Below are positions 1 to 6,436 of a DNA stretch of 8,401 nt, one piece after another. How positions within the stretch are numbered: the stretch's first letter is position 1; each line of letters opens with the position of its first letter. Below the pieces are notes generated by a model. That model was not told the origin of the DNA. It did no database searches and saw only the letters and a list, made by a program, of their open reading frames with translations. This DNA is from Candidatus Segetimicrobium genomatis (GTDB taxonomy: Bacteria > Sysuimicrobiota > Sysuimicrobiia > Sysuimicrobiales > Segetimicrobiaceae), in assembly GCA_005883865.1 (NCBI GenBank), contig VBAO01000243.1:1-8401 (forward strand), in the 5' to 3' direction. Position numbers and translations under genes: made by a program.

Positions 1-1544
1 CCGAGGCGATCATCCTGATGCTGGCCACGATCCGGATCGGCGCGATCCATTCGGTCGTCTTCGCGGGGTTCGGCGCCGGCGCGCTGGGGGACCGGATCCG
101 CGCCAGCGGCTCCCGCCTCGTCTTCACCGCCGACGTGACCTACCGCAAGGGGCGCGATGTGCCGCTCACGGGCATCGTGGAGGCGGCGCTTGCGGCGCCG
201 GGCCACAGCGTGGAGCGGGTCATCACGCTCGCGCGGGGCGGGCACGGGGGCCAGGCCGCCGGGGCCTTCTCCTGGTCCGAGTTCCTCGCCCGCGGCGCCG
301 GCCACACCGGGTCATGGGTCCCGATGGAGGCCAACGAGCCGGCCTACATCCTGGCGACCTCCGGTACCACCGCGAAGCCGAAACTGGCCGTGCACACGCA
401 CGGAGGGTATCAGGTCTTCATCCACAGCATGGGGCGGTGGCTGTTCGGGATCAGGCCGGAGGACGTCTGGTGGTCGACCTCCGATATCGGCTGGGTGGTG
501 GGCCACAGCTACATCGTCTACGCGCCGCTGCTCTTCGGGTGCACGACGGTCGCCTACGAGGGGGCGATCGATCACCCGGGTCCCGAGGTCCTGTGGCAGG
601 TGGTCGAGGATTTTGGGGTGACCGGCATCTTCACGGCGCCGACCGCTGTCCGGGGCCTGATGCGGTACGGGGAGGAGCCCGCCCGCAAGTTCAGCCAATC
701 CTCGCTGGAGCGGCTGTTCTCCGCCGGGGAGGTGCTGAACCCGCCGGCATGGGAGTGGCTCCAACGGCGCGTGCTGGGCGACCGGATCCCCGTCATCGAC
801 CACATGTGGCAGACGGAGACCGGCGGTCCCATGTTCGGCAACCCGTACGGGCTGGGGATGCTCCCGATCAAGCCGGGATCCGCCGGGATTCCGCTCCCCG
901 GCATCGACGCCGCCGTGGTCACGCCCGACGGCCAGCCGTGCCCGCCGGGAGAGCGGGGCATCATGGTCGTCAGGCGGCCGTTCCCGGGCCTGATCCAGAC
1001 GCTGTGGGGCGAGCCCGAGCGGTACGCCCGCGACTACTGGGAACGGATCCCCGGCGTCTACTACACCGGCGACTCCGCGCACGTCGATGAAGACTGGTAC
1101 GTCTGGTTCGTCGGCCGGGCCGACGAGATCATCAAGATCGCCGCGCACCGGATCGGCACGATCGAGGTCGAAAGCGCCTGCATGAAGCACCCGGCGGTCG
1201 CCGAAGCCGCGGTGACGGGACGGCCCGATGAGGTCCGCGGCGAGGTGATCAGCGCGTTCATCGTGCTCAAGTTGGGCCACGAAGCCTCGGGCGGCCTCAG
1301 GCAGGAGTTGCTGGAGACGGCCCGGCGGGAGCTGGGCCCGGTCGCCGTGATCGGGGACCTCAACTTCGTCAGCCTGGCGCCCAAGACCCGCAGCGGAAAG
1401 ATCATGCGGCGGGTCCTCAAGGCGATCGTCCTGGACCGCGACCCCGGGGATATCTCGACGATCGAGGACGAAGGGTCGATCGAGGAGGCGCGGGAGGCCT
1501 GCCGGCGGCTCCGAGAGGAGATCAAGACAGGGCTCACGCCCTGA
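1..1544 (+). CDS. Acetyl-CoA synthetase-type acyl-CoA ligase (AMP-forming), 5'-truncated by window edge
   Basis: This enzyme activates a short-chain carboxylate to acyl-CoA in two steps through an acyl-adenylate, in the cytoplasm. The reading frame is open to the left edge (first full codon at 3) and in-frame residues before the first Met (EAIIL) match the family, so the gene starts outside the window; about 513 residues of a usual 620-660 are present. Visible motifs: the N-terminal core ending RIGAIHSVVFAGFGAG; the ATP-binding loop TSGTTAKPK (357-383); DIGWVVGHSYIVYAPLL; TAPTAVRGLMRYGEEP; DHMWQTETGG (798-827); YYTGDSAHVDEDWY; hinge GRADEIIKIAAHRIGT; and the C-terminal KTRSGKIMRR with the catalytic adenylation lysine at 1398-1400. 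The Trp at 807-809 aligns with the Trp known to limit the acyl pocket in Salmonella Acs, favouring acetate or propionate. Odd points: AAHR replaces the usual SGHR, and WVVGHSY replaces WVTGHSY. Substrate is inferred; the family call is firm. Its 3' end overlaps the opposite-strand gene by 11 bases. Confidence 0.92.
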   Translation, partial: EAIILMLATIRIGAIHSVVFAGFGAGALGDRIRASGSRLVFTADVTYRKGRDVPLTGIVEAALAAPGHSVERVITLARGGHGGQAAGAFSWSEFLARGAGHTGSWVPMEANEPAYILATSGTTAKPKLAVHTHGGYQVFIHSMGRWLFGIRPEDVWWSTSDIGWVVGHSYIVYAPLLFGCTTVAYEGAIDHPGPEVLWQVVEDFGVTGIFTAPTAVRGLMRYGEEPARKFSQSSLERLFSAGEVLNPPAWEWLQRRVLGDRIPVIDHMWQTETGGPMFGNPYGLGMLPIKPGSAGIPLPGIDAAVVTPDGQPCPPGERGIMVVRRPFPGLIQTLWGEPERYARDYWERIPGVYYTGDSAHVDEDWYVWFVGRADEIIKIAAHRIGTIEVESACMKHPAVAEAAVTGRPDEVRGEVISAFIVLKLGHEASGGLRQELLETARRELGPVAVIGDLNFVSLAPKTRSGKIMRRVLKAIVLDRDPGDISTIEDEGSIEEAREACRRLREEIKTGLTP

Positions 1545-2025
1545 AGAAATCCCTCGCGCGATACAGATATCCGACGACGGCCGCCGTGATGGCCAGCATG
1601 AGAAGCAAGTGCCACCCCACCATGACCGTGACCGCGTCGCGGACCGACTGGTCGGGCGGGGAATAGCCGGGTAACTTTCCGAGCACATACATCGGAAGCG
1701 CCTGGTAAAAGAGCAACGCGAGCGGGTTGATCGCGCTGAGCACAAAGCCGTAGAGGGACCAGCCGATGGTGAGCGGCCTCGCCCAGGCCCATCTCCCCAA
1801 GATCCCATAATAGCAGGCACCGACGACGAACGTCTCGAGGAGCGTGTACCCGATCGCCGATGTCCCGTTGAGCGTCGCCCATCCCAAGATCATGACCTGC
1901 CCCTGGAGAGCCACCAGGCTGCGGAATGCCGGCATCCCCGTCCACACGAGCACGAGGATCATCTCGAGGGGGACTCTCTCCGGGGGCCTCGGACGTTCGA
2001 TCGCGGGGATCCTTTCGACCTGCAT
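1534..2025 (-). CDS. Small multi-pass membrane protein of unknown function
   Basis: I do not recognise this 163-residue protein. After a charged, proline-rich N-terminus (about residues 1-19, IERPRPPERVP), hydrophobic stretches at about 20-50, 57-77, 84-115 and 131-154 suggest three to four transmembrane segments, and the chain ends in a basic-acidic tail (YRARDFF). A short soluble loop (KLPGYSPPDQSVRDA, about 117-131) separates the last two segments. The frame stays open upstream to a TTG at 2112, but those extra 29 residues are arginine- and glycine-rich and look like untranslated leader, whereas the ATG at 2025 has a GAGG Shine-Dalgarno 8 bases upstream, so I chose it. The gene is convergent with the acyl-CoA ligase and divergent from the importer operon, so it forms its own transcription unit. 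Hydrophobic, non-repetitive sequence with a sensible ribosome-binding site supports a real gene, but function is unassigned. Confidence 0.72.
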   Translation of the reverse strand: MQVERIPAIERPRPPERVPLEMILVLVWTGMPAFRSLVALQGQVMILGWATLNGTSAIGYTLLETFVVGACYYGILGRWAWARPLTIGWSLYGFVLSAINPLALLFYQALPMYVLGKLPGYSPPDQSVRDAVTVMVGWHLLLMLAITAAVVGYLYRARDFFRA

Positions 2026-2040
2026 GAGGCGTGCCTCGCT
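2026..2040 (-). promoter_or_regulatory. Ribosome-binding site that fixes the membrane-protein start, inside a small inverted repeat
   Basis: On the minus strand GAGG (2037-2034) lies 8 bases before the ATG at 2025. The same GAGG can pair with CCTC at 2029-2026, immediately before the ATG, across a CACG loop. In RNA this four-pair stem would partly hide the Shine-Dalgarno. The site is clear; regulation by the stem is only a possibility because the stem is very short. Confidence 0.5.
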
Positions 2041-2232
2041 TTCCCTCGGCACCGCGCGGGGCCCGTGGGTGCCGTCCGTCCGCCGGGGACCCAGCCTTGG
2101 GGTGCCCGCCAATCATGGTGCCCCGTTCCGGCCCGCCCGAGACCCGGGCGGCCTCCTAGGGGAAACACCCTCCCCCCCCGAACCAGGGACCTCGGAGGAC
2201 GAAACGGGCGGGTTCCGCCGGGGGGTGGTCGC
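2026..2232. promoter_or_regulatory. Divergent intergenic region with hairpin-rich leader of the importer operon
   Basis: These 207 bases separate two divergent genes and must hold the promoters of both, but I see no convincing -35/-10 pair on either strand. The region is extremely GC-rich and contains several potential stems in the sense of the importer operon: 2099-2106 with 2117-2124 (eight pairs, two of them G-U), 2133-2139 with 2145-2151 (CCGCCCG/CGGGCGG, five-base loop), 2158-2161 with 2168-2171, and 2207-2211 with 2215-2219 (GGCGG/CCGCC). The last lies directly before the ribosome-binding site of the binding-protein gene. A run of eight C occurs at 2172-2179. Hairpins arise readily by chance at this composition, and no U-tract follows any of them, so these are not typical intrinsic terminators. 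Confidence 0.4.
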
Positions 2233-3375
2233 ATGGGCAGAAGCGTGAGACGGCGCTGGATCGTGATGGCGTCAGTGATGATTGTGGCGGTGTGTCTCGT
2301 GGGCTTCCAGGGTGCCAATCCGGCGCGCGCGGCCGGGGTCGTCACGCTGAACCTCTACATCGGCGGGGACACGAACATCTTCGATTTGTGGAAGAAGGCG
2401 TTCTTGCCCGCGTTCACCAAGCGCTACCCGCAGTACAAGGCCAACATGGTCGAATTGCTGCACGACAACGGGTCCGAGGGGATCTATGCCAAGATCCTCG
2501 CAGCCAAGCGCACGGGCCGGACCGTGGACGTCGACCTGTGGGAGACGACCCCCGGGTTCCTGGACCAGGGGATCGCGGAGGGACTCTGGGTCAAGTTGAG
2601 CCCCAAGCTGGTCTCGAACGTCACGAAGGTGCCGGCGCCTACGCTCGAGGCGGTGGACTACTACGGACTGCCGTATCGCGGGTCGTCCGTCGTGATCGGC
2701 TACAACAGCCAGTTCATCAAGAACCCGCCCCAGACGTTCGACGATCTCGTGGCGTGGATCAAGGCGAACCCGGGAAAGTTCACCTACTGCGACCCGAACA
2801 CGTGCGGGTCGGGTACGGCGTTCGTGACCGCGGCGATCTACCGGTACACGTCCGCCGAGAAGTTCGCCGCGAAGGCCTACGACACCAAAGATGAAGCCGC
2901 GTGGGCGCCCGGCTGGAAGCTCCTCAAGGAGCTGCAGCCCGCGATGTACAACAATGGCTTCCACCCCAACGGGAACGTGGCGGTGCTGCAGTTGCTGGCG
3001 CAACAGAACATCTGGATGGCGTCCGTCTGGTCGGACATGGGGCTCGACTGGTACTCGCGCGGCCAGCTCCCCAAGACGATGAGGTTCATCCAGATCACGC
3101 CGCCGCTCATGGGGGACGACTCGCGGGTCATGGTGCCGGCCGGCTCCGCGCACCTCGAGGGCGCGCTCACCCTGCTCAACTGGCTGCTCACCCCGGAGGC
3201 GCAGACGATGGTGATCGATGTCGTCGCCGGCTACCCGGGCATCGACTGGAAGTACATGCCGGAATCCGTCCGGCAGAAGTTCATCGACGTCGCCAAGGCG
3301 TTTGCGCCGTGGCCGAATCCCAAGTACCTGGCGGACATCAAGCGGCTGTGGCATGAGCAGGTGGTCGGCGGCTAG
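2233..3375 (+). CDS. Secreted ABC-importer substrate-binding protein (extracellular solute-binding family 1-like)
   Basis: This 380-residue protein would capture the substrate outside the membrane and deliver it to the two permeases encoded next to it. It begins with a Sec signal peptide: MGRSVRRRW (basic), a hydrophobic core at about 10-25, and an ARA-A type signal peptidase I site at about 31-34; there is no convincing lipobox, although Cys21 lies in the hydrophobic core. The mature part reads like the iron/polyamine/YnjB-type binding proteins: VTLNLYIGGDTNIFDLWKK near the start, LPYRGSSVVIGYNSQF in the middle (about 149-165), FDDLVAWIKANPGKFTY, and a C-terminal LNWLLTPEAQTMV helix. Two cysteines, Cys186 and Cys191 (CDPNTC), flank a loop before GSGTAF and could form a disulfide. 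I chose ATG 2233 because it follows a GGGGGTGG ribosome-binding site and begins the signal peptide; the frame is open further upstream to 2065, but that extension looks non-coding. The substrate cannot be named from sequence; YnjB-like is the closest impression. Confidence 0.9.
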   Translation: MGRSVRRRWIVMASVMIVAVCLVGFQGANPARAAGVVTLNLYIGGDTNIFDLWKKAFLPAFTKRYPQYKANMVELLHDNGSEGIYAKILAAKRTGRTVDVDLWETTPGFLDQGIAEGLWVKLSPKLVSNVTKVPAPTLEAVDYYGLPYRGSSVVIGYNSQFIKNPPQTFDDLVAWIKANPGKFTYCDPNTCGSGTAFVTAAIYRYTSAEKFAAKAYDTKDEAAWAPGWKLLKELQPAMYNNGFHPNGNVAVLQLLAQQNIWMASVWSDMGLDWYSRGQLPKTMRFIQITPPLMGDDSRVMVPAGSAHLEGALTLLNWLLTPEAQTMVIDVVAGYPGIDWKYMPESVRQKFIDVAKAFAPWPNPKYLADIKRLWHEQVVGG

Positions 3376-3377
3376 GA

Positions 3378-4226
3378 GTGACTGAATCGCGAAGGCAGGG
3401 AGCGCTGGGGCTCGCCCTGGTGCTCCCGCCTTTGTGCCTGTTGTTCTTTCTGGTCGTCGTTCCGGCCGTCACGGCCGTGGTCGAGACGCTCGCTCCGGGG
3501 CCGGGCGGGAGCGCGGGCCTCACGGTGGCCCGGTACGCGGAGGTGCTGAGCGCCAAGGTCATACGGACGGACATCGCCTTCAGCGTGGTGGTCACGCTCA
3601 TCTCCGTCGCGGCCGTCTTCGTCCTCGGCTATCCGCTGGCCCTCTACCTCCGGTTCTCGCCGGGGCGCCTCGCGTCCCTGCTCGCGGTGGTCTTCACCAT
3701 TCCGCTCTTCGTGCCCGTCGTGATCGCGTCGTTTGCCATGATCACCTTCCTCGTGAATCACGGTCTGGTCTCCACCGTGCTCTACCGGCTGGGCATTGAG
3801 ACGTTCCCCCCGTTGGTCTACAACGCCACCGGAATCGTCCTGACCGAGGTCTGGGCAAGCCTTCCCTTCGCCGTGCTGATCCTGGGGGCGGGTCTCCAGG
3901 CGATCGACGATTCGCTGATCGACAGCGCCCGGGACGTCGGCGCCGGCCGGGTGCGGACGTTCGCGACCATCATCCTGCCGCTCAACGCGATCCCGACCCG
4001 CATCACGCTGACGCTGCTGTTCATCTCGGTGTTTGGGTCGTTCACGATCCCCTATCTCGTCGGCGGGAACGCCCCGCAGATGCTCGGCGTGACGATGACG
4101 AACTACCTGACGCAGTACCTCCGGCGGACCGACGCGGTCACGATGGCCGTGCTGGCGTTCGTCATCGCCGCGGCCGTCGGGGTCGTCTACGTGGCGAGCG
4201 TGAGCCGCCGGGAGCGTGACGTGTGA
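3378..4226 (+). CDS. ABC importer permease, first subunit (PotB/YnjC-type)
   Basis: This 282-residue inner-membrane protein forms half of the transmembrane pore. Hydrophobic segments lie at about 10-35, 66-91, 98-126, 147-173, 208-230 and 253-275, giving the six helices typical of binding-protein-dependent permeases. The cytoplasmic coupling loop that docks on the ATPase is at about 178-201 (DSLIDSARDVGAG followed by FATIILP); it keeps the Gly and the I-x-L-P end of the EAA motif, but the leading EAA has become DSA. The GTG at 3378 is only 2 bases after the binding-protein stop, and AGGAG overlaps the junction, so translation is probably coupled; no ATG occurs in frame until about residue 121. 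Length is normal for a single-domain permease, unlike the double-length YnjC of E. coli. Confidence 0.93.
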   Translation: MTESRRQGALGLALVLPPLCLLFFLVVVPAVTAVVETLAPGPGGSAGLTVARYAEVLSAKVIRTDIAFSVVVTLISVAAVFVLGYPLALYLRFSPGRLASLLAVVFTIPLFVPVVIASFAMITFLVNHGLVSTVLYRLGIETFPPLVYNATGIVLTEVWASLPFAVLILGAGLQAIDDSLIDSARDVGAGRVRTFATIILPLNAIPTRITLTLLFISVFGSFTIPYLVGGNAPQMLGVTMTNYLTQYLRRTDAVTMAVLAFVIAAAVGVVYVASVSRRERDV

Positions 4227-5077
4227 CCGCCGTCCAGGCGGCGGCCGGGCCGCCCTCTCCGTCCTGGTTCTGGGCGATCGCGGGGATGCGCCGGGCGCTC
4301 GCGCTGGGCGCGTTCCTCGCGCTCGCCGCGTTCATCCTGGGTCCCCTCCTCACGTTGCTGGTGTGGGCGTTTGCCGGCGCGTGGCTCTTCCCCAACCTCC
4401 TGCCCGAGTTTTCGCTCACGTGGTGGTCCTACGTGCTTGGGAACGCCGACGTGGTGAAGGCCATCCGCATGAGCCTGCTGACCGCGCCGGTCGCCACGGC
4501 GGCCTCCGCCGTCATCTGCATCCCCGCGGCGTACGCGTTTGCGCGCCTCGAGTTTCCCGGCCGGCGCCTCTTGCTGCTGTCGTTCCTGAGCGCCAATGCC
4601 TTCCCGAAGATCGGCCTCTACGTCAGCATCGCCACCCTGTTCTACCGCCTCGACCTGATGGACACGTTTGCCGGGGTCGTCCTCGTCCAGATGATCAACA
4701 CGCTGCTGTTTCTCATCTGGATCCCCACCGGCACGTTCCGGGGCATCAACCGGACGCTCGAGGAGGCGGCGCGCGACGCGGGCGCCGGCCCGTTGCGCAC
4801 GTTTTTCCAGATCACCCTCCCGATCGCGCTGCCCGGCCTCATCGTGGCGGCGATGTTCGCGTTCCTGGCCGCGTTCGACGACGCGCAGGGGACGCTTATC
4901 GTCGGCACGCCGAATCACATCACGATGCCGGTGATGATGTATACGCTCGTGCTCTCGTACCCGCAGCCCGTGGGCGCGGTGTTCTCGGTGCTGCTCTCGC
5001 TGCCGTCGCTGGCCTTCCTGCTGCTGGCGCAGCGGTACCTCAGGGCGGGGTACCTGGCCGCCGGCTACAGCCTGTGA
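4223..5077 (+). CDS. ABC importer permease, second subunit (PotC-type)
   Basis: This 284-residue membrane protein is the second half of the transport pore. Six hydrophobic segments are seen at about 28-52, 82-105, 116-140, 150-168, 203-220 and 250-270. The coupling loop at about 179-200 is a textbook EAA motif, LEEAARDAGAGPLRTFFQITLP, better conserved than that of its partner. The GTG start overlaps the TGA of the preceding permease in GTGTGA (4-base overlap), with GGGAG about 8 bases upstream, so start choice is secure and the two subunits are translationally coupled, as suits 1:1 assembly. The N-terminal 25 residues are Ala/Pro-rich and probably cytoplasmic. Family is clear; substrate is not. 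Confidence 0.93.
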   Translation: MTAVQAAAGPPSPSWFWAIAGMRRALALGAFLALAAFILGPLLTLLVWAFAGAWLFPNLLPEFSLTWWSYVLGNADVVKAIRMSLLTAPVATAASAVICIPAAYAFARLEFPGRRLLLLSFLSANAFPKIGLYVSIATLFYRLDLMDTFAGVVLVQMINTLLFLIWIPTGTFRGINRTLEEAARDAGAGPLRTFFQITLPIALPGLIVAAMFAFLAAFDDAQGTLIVGTPNHITMPVMMYTLVLSYPQPVGAVFSVLLSLPSLAFLLLAQRYLRAGYLAAGYSL

Positions 5078-5090
5078 GGACGCGCTAGCG

Positions 5091-6197
5091 ATGGCGGGCC
5101 TGTCCCTCGTCCGGGTCGTCAAGCGGTTTGGGACCCACGCGGCCGTGCACGAGGTCAGCCTCGAGGTGCAGGACGGCGAGCTGATGGGCCTGCTCGGTCC
5201 ATCGGGGTGCGGGAAGACGACCACCCTGCGGATGATCGGCGGGTTCCTCGCGCCCGATGCGGGCGACATCCGCATCGACGACCGGAGCGTCGTCGCCCTC
5301 CCTCCGGAGCGGCGCCCCACCGCGATGGTGTTCCAGCGGTTCAACCTCTGGCCCCACATGAGCGTGGCCGCAAGCATCGCGTTCGGGCTCAAAGTGCGCC
5401 GCCTGTCGCCCGACGCCATCGACCGGAAGATCCGGGATGTGCTGGCGCTGGTCGGGCTCCCCGGGTCCGCCGGGAAATCGCCGCACCAGCTGTCCGGCGG
5501 CGAGCAGCAGCGGGTCGCCGTCGCCCGCGCGCTCGTCCTCGAGCCGCAGATCCTGCTCCTCGACGAGCCGTTCAGCAACCTCGATGCCCGCCTCCGCGTC
5601 CACATGCGCGAGGAAGTGAAGCAGCTGCAGCGCAAGATCGGGATCACGACCGTGTTCGTGACCCACGACCAGGAGGAGGCGCTCACGATCGCCGACCGGA
5701 TCGCCGTGATGAACGGCGGGGTCCTCCAGCAGGTCGATACCCCGGCGGCGTTGTACGGCCGGCCCCGAACGTTGTTTGTCGCGGACTTCATCGGCACGAT
5801 GAACCTGTTCCCCGCGAGCGCGCTCCCCGCGGGCGAGGGCATCGCGGCGGGCCCCTGGCGGCTCTCCGTCCCCGGCGCCCGGTGGCCGGAGGGCGCGGAG
5901 GTCACCGTCGCGGTCCGGCCGGAAGACCTCATCGTGACGCCGGACGGCGGAGCCGCCACCGTCCGGCGCGTCGTCAACCTCGGGCACTACCTCCAGGTGC
6001 TCCTGGAGTGCCCTGGGGCCGGCCTCCTCCGGATGTTCACCGAGAAGAGCGCGCCCTTTACGGAGGGGCAGGCGTTGCGGCTCGGGATCGTCCGCGCGCT
6101 GGCGTTCCACGACGCCGAGGTGGTCGAGATCGGCGGGCCGATGCGTCCGTCCCTCGCCGCGCGTGATCGAGGAGCAGGCCGCCCCGACGCTCCGTGA
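5091..6197 (+). CDS. ABC importer ATP-binding protein with C-terminal TOBE domain (PotA/FbpC/MalK-type)
   Basis: This 368-residue cytoplasmic ATPase powers the importer. All catalytic elements are intact: Walker A GPSGCGKTT (36-44), Q-loop Gln82 in VFQRFNLWPHMSV, signature LSGGEQQRVAVARAL (134-148), Walker B LLLDE (155-159), D-loop SNLD (162-165) and switch His192 in FVTHDQEEA. The C-terminal third (about 205-350) carries the regulatory TOBE region, with VRPEDL at about 275-280. Such TOBE ATPases serve importers for polyamines, iron, thiamine-like compounds, phosphonates and sugars, so the domain does not fix the substrate. The last 25 or so residues (RDRGAGRPDAP) are probably a disordered tail. 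The ATG at 5091 follows the preceding stop by 13 bases and has GAGGA 10 bases upstream. The stop codon is embedded in the GTG start of the next small ORF. Confidence 0.95.
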   Translation: MAGLSLVRVVKRFGTHAAVHEVSLEVQDGELMGLLGPSGCGKTTTLRMIGGFLAPDAGDIRIDDRSVVALPPERRPTAMVFQRFNLWPHMSVAASIAFGLKVRRLSPDAIDRKIRDVLALVGLPGSAGKSPHQLSGGEQQRVAVARALVLEPQILLLDEPFSNLDARLRVHMREEVKQLQRKIGITTVFVTHDQEEALTIADRIAVMNGGVLQQVDTPAALYGRPRTLFVADFIGTMNLFPASALPAGEGIAAGPWRLSVPGARWPEGAEVTVAVRPEDLIVTPDGGAATVRRVVNLGHYLQVLLECPGAGLLRMFTEKSAPFTEGQALRLGIVRALAFHDAEVVEIGGPMRPSLAARDRGAGRPDAP

Positions 6198-6436
6198 CCC
6201 CCCATTCGCTTCGCGCCGGGGAGGTCCTCGAGCACCGGTTCGACACGCGCGATGCGGGGGAGGTGTGGGCCGCGCTCACCCTCGCCGCGCCGGCCGTTCG
6301 CCCCGTCTGGTTCGTCTGTCGCCTGCCGGCTGACCGCCCGCGCGCGCCGCTGCGCGGCCTGGCAACGGCCGGCCTGACCGCAGGGTGGGGGCCGGGATCC
6401 TACTTGAGATTCTGCAGGCGGTCCTTCATGGTGTAG
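6194..6436 (+). CDS. Possible small fifth gene of the importer operon, unknown product, perhaps a truncated gene
   Basis: An 80-residue frame starts with GTG on the stop codon of the ATPase gene (CCGTGACC, 4-base overlap), the same arrangement as between the two permeases. Its first 50 or so codons have strongly G/C-ending third positions like the neighbours and give a balanced sequence (MTPHSLRAGEVLEHRFDTRD, then AGEVWAALTLAAP). Beyond about residue 66 the frame runs into the 3' end of the cyclase on the other strand (overlap 6400-6436), and its last residues (YLRFCRRSFMV) are antisense to that gene. No Shine-Dalgarno lies close by; GAGGAG is about 20 bases upstream, so it would depend on coupling. 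I do not recognise a family. It could be a small operon protein, the stump of a longer gene whose remainder was lost, or chance readthrough of GC-rich DNA. Confidence 0.4.
   Translation: MTPHSLRAGEVLEHRFDTRDAGEVWAALTLAAPAVRPVWFVCRLPADRPRAPLRGLATAGLTAGWGPGSYLRFCRRSFMV

Noticed and set aside
312..1820. 502-residue minus-strand open frame opposite the acyl-CoA ligase
   Set aside because: It is Arg/Pro/Asp-rich, has no recognisable motif and is the antisense shadow of a clearly conserved enzyme in high-GC DNA.
2133..2151. Hairpin CCGCCCG/CGGGCGG as an intrinsic terminator
   Set aside because: No T-tract follows on either strand, and it lies between divergent gene starts, where a terminator is not expected.
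2172..2179. Run of eight C as a phase-variation tract
   Set aside because: It lies outside coding sequence in very GC-rich DNA, with no sign that slippage there would switch a gene.
2065..2232. N-terminal extension of the binding protein to an upstream GTG
   Set aside because: The extra 56 residues are Pro/Arg/Gly-rich and would place the signal peptide inside the protein; ATG 2233 has its own ribosome-binding site.
4187..5977. 596-residue minus-strand open frame opposite the second permease and the ATPase
   Set aside because: It spans two well-supported genes, is rich in Arg, Ser and Gln with low-complexity stretches, and shows no domain; a GC-driven shadow.
6330..6400. Terminator between the importer operon and the cyclase
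   Set aside because: Only short GGCC and CGCGC self-pairings are present, without a T-tract; no convincing intrinsic terminator.
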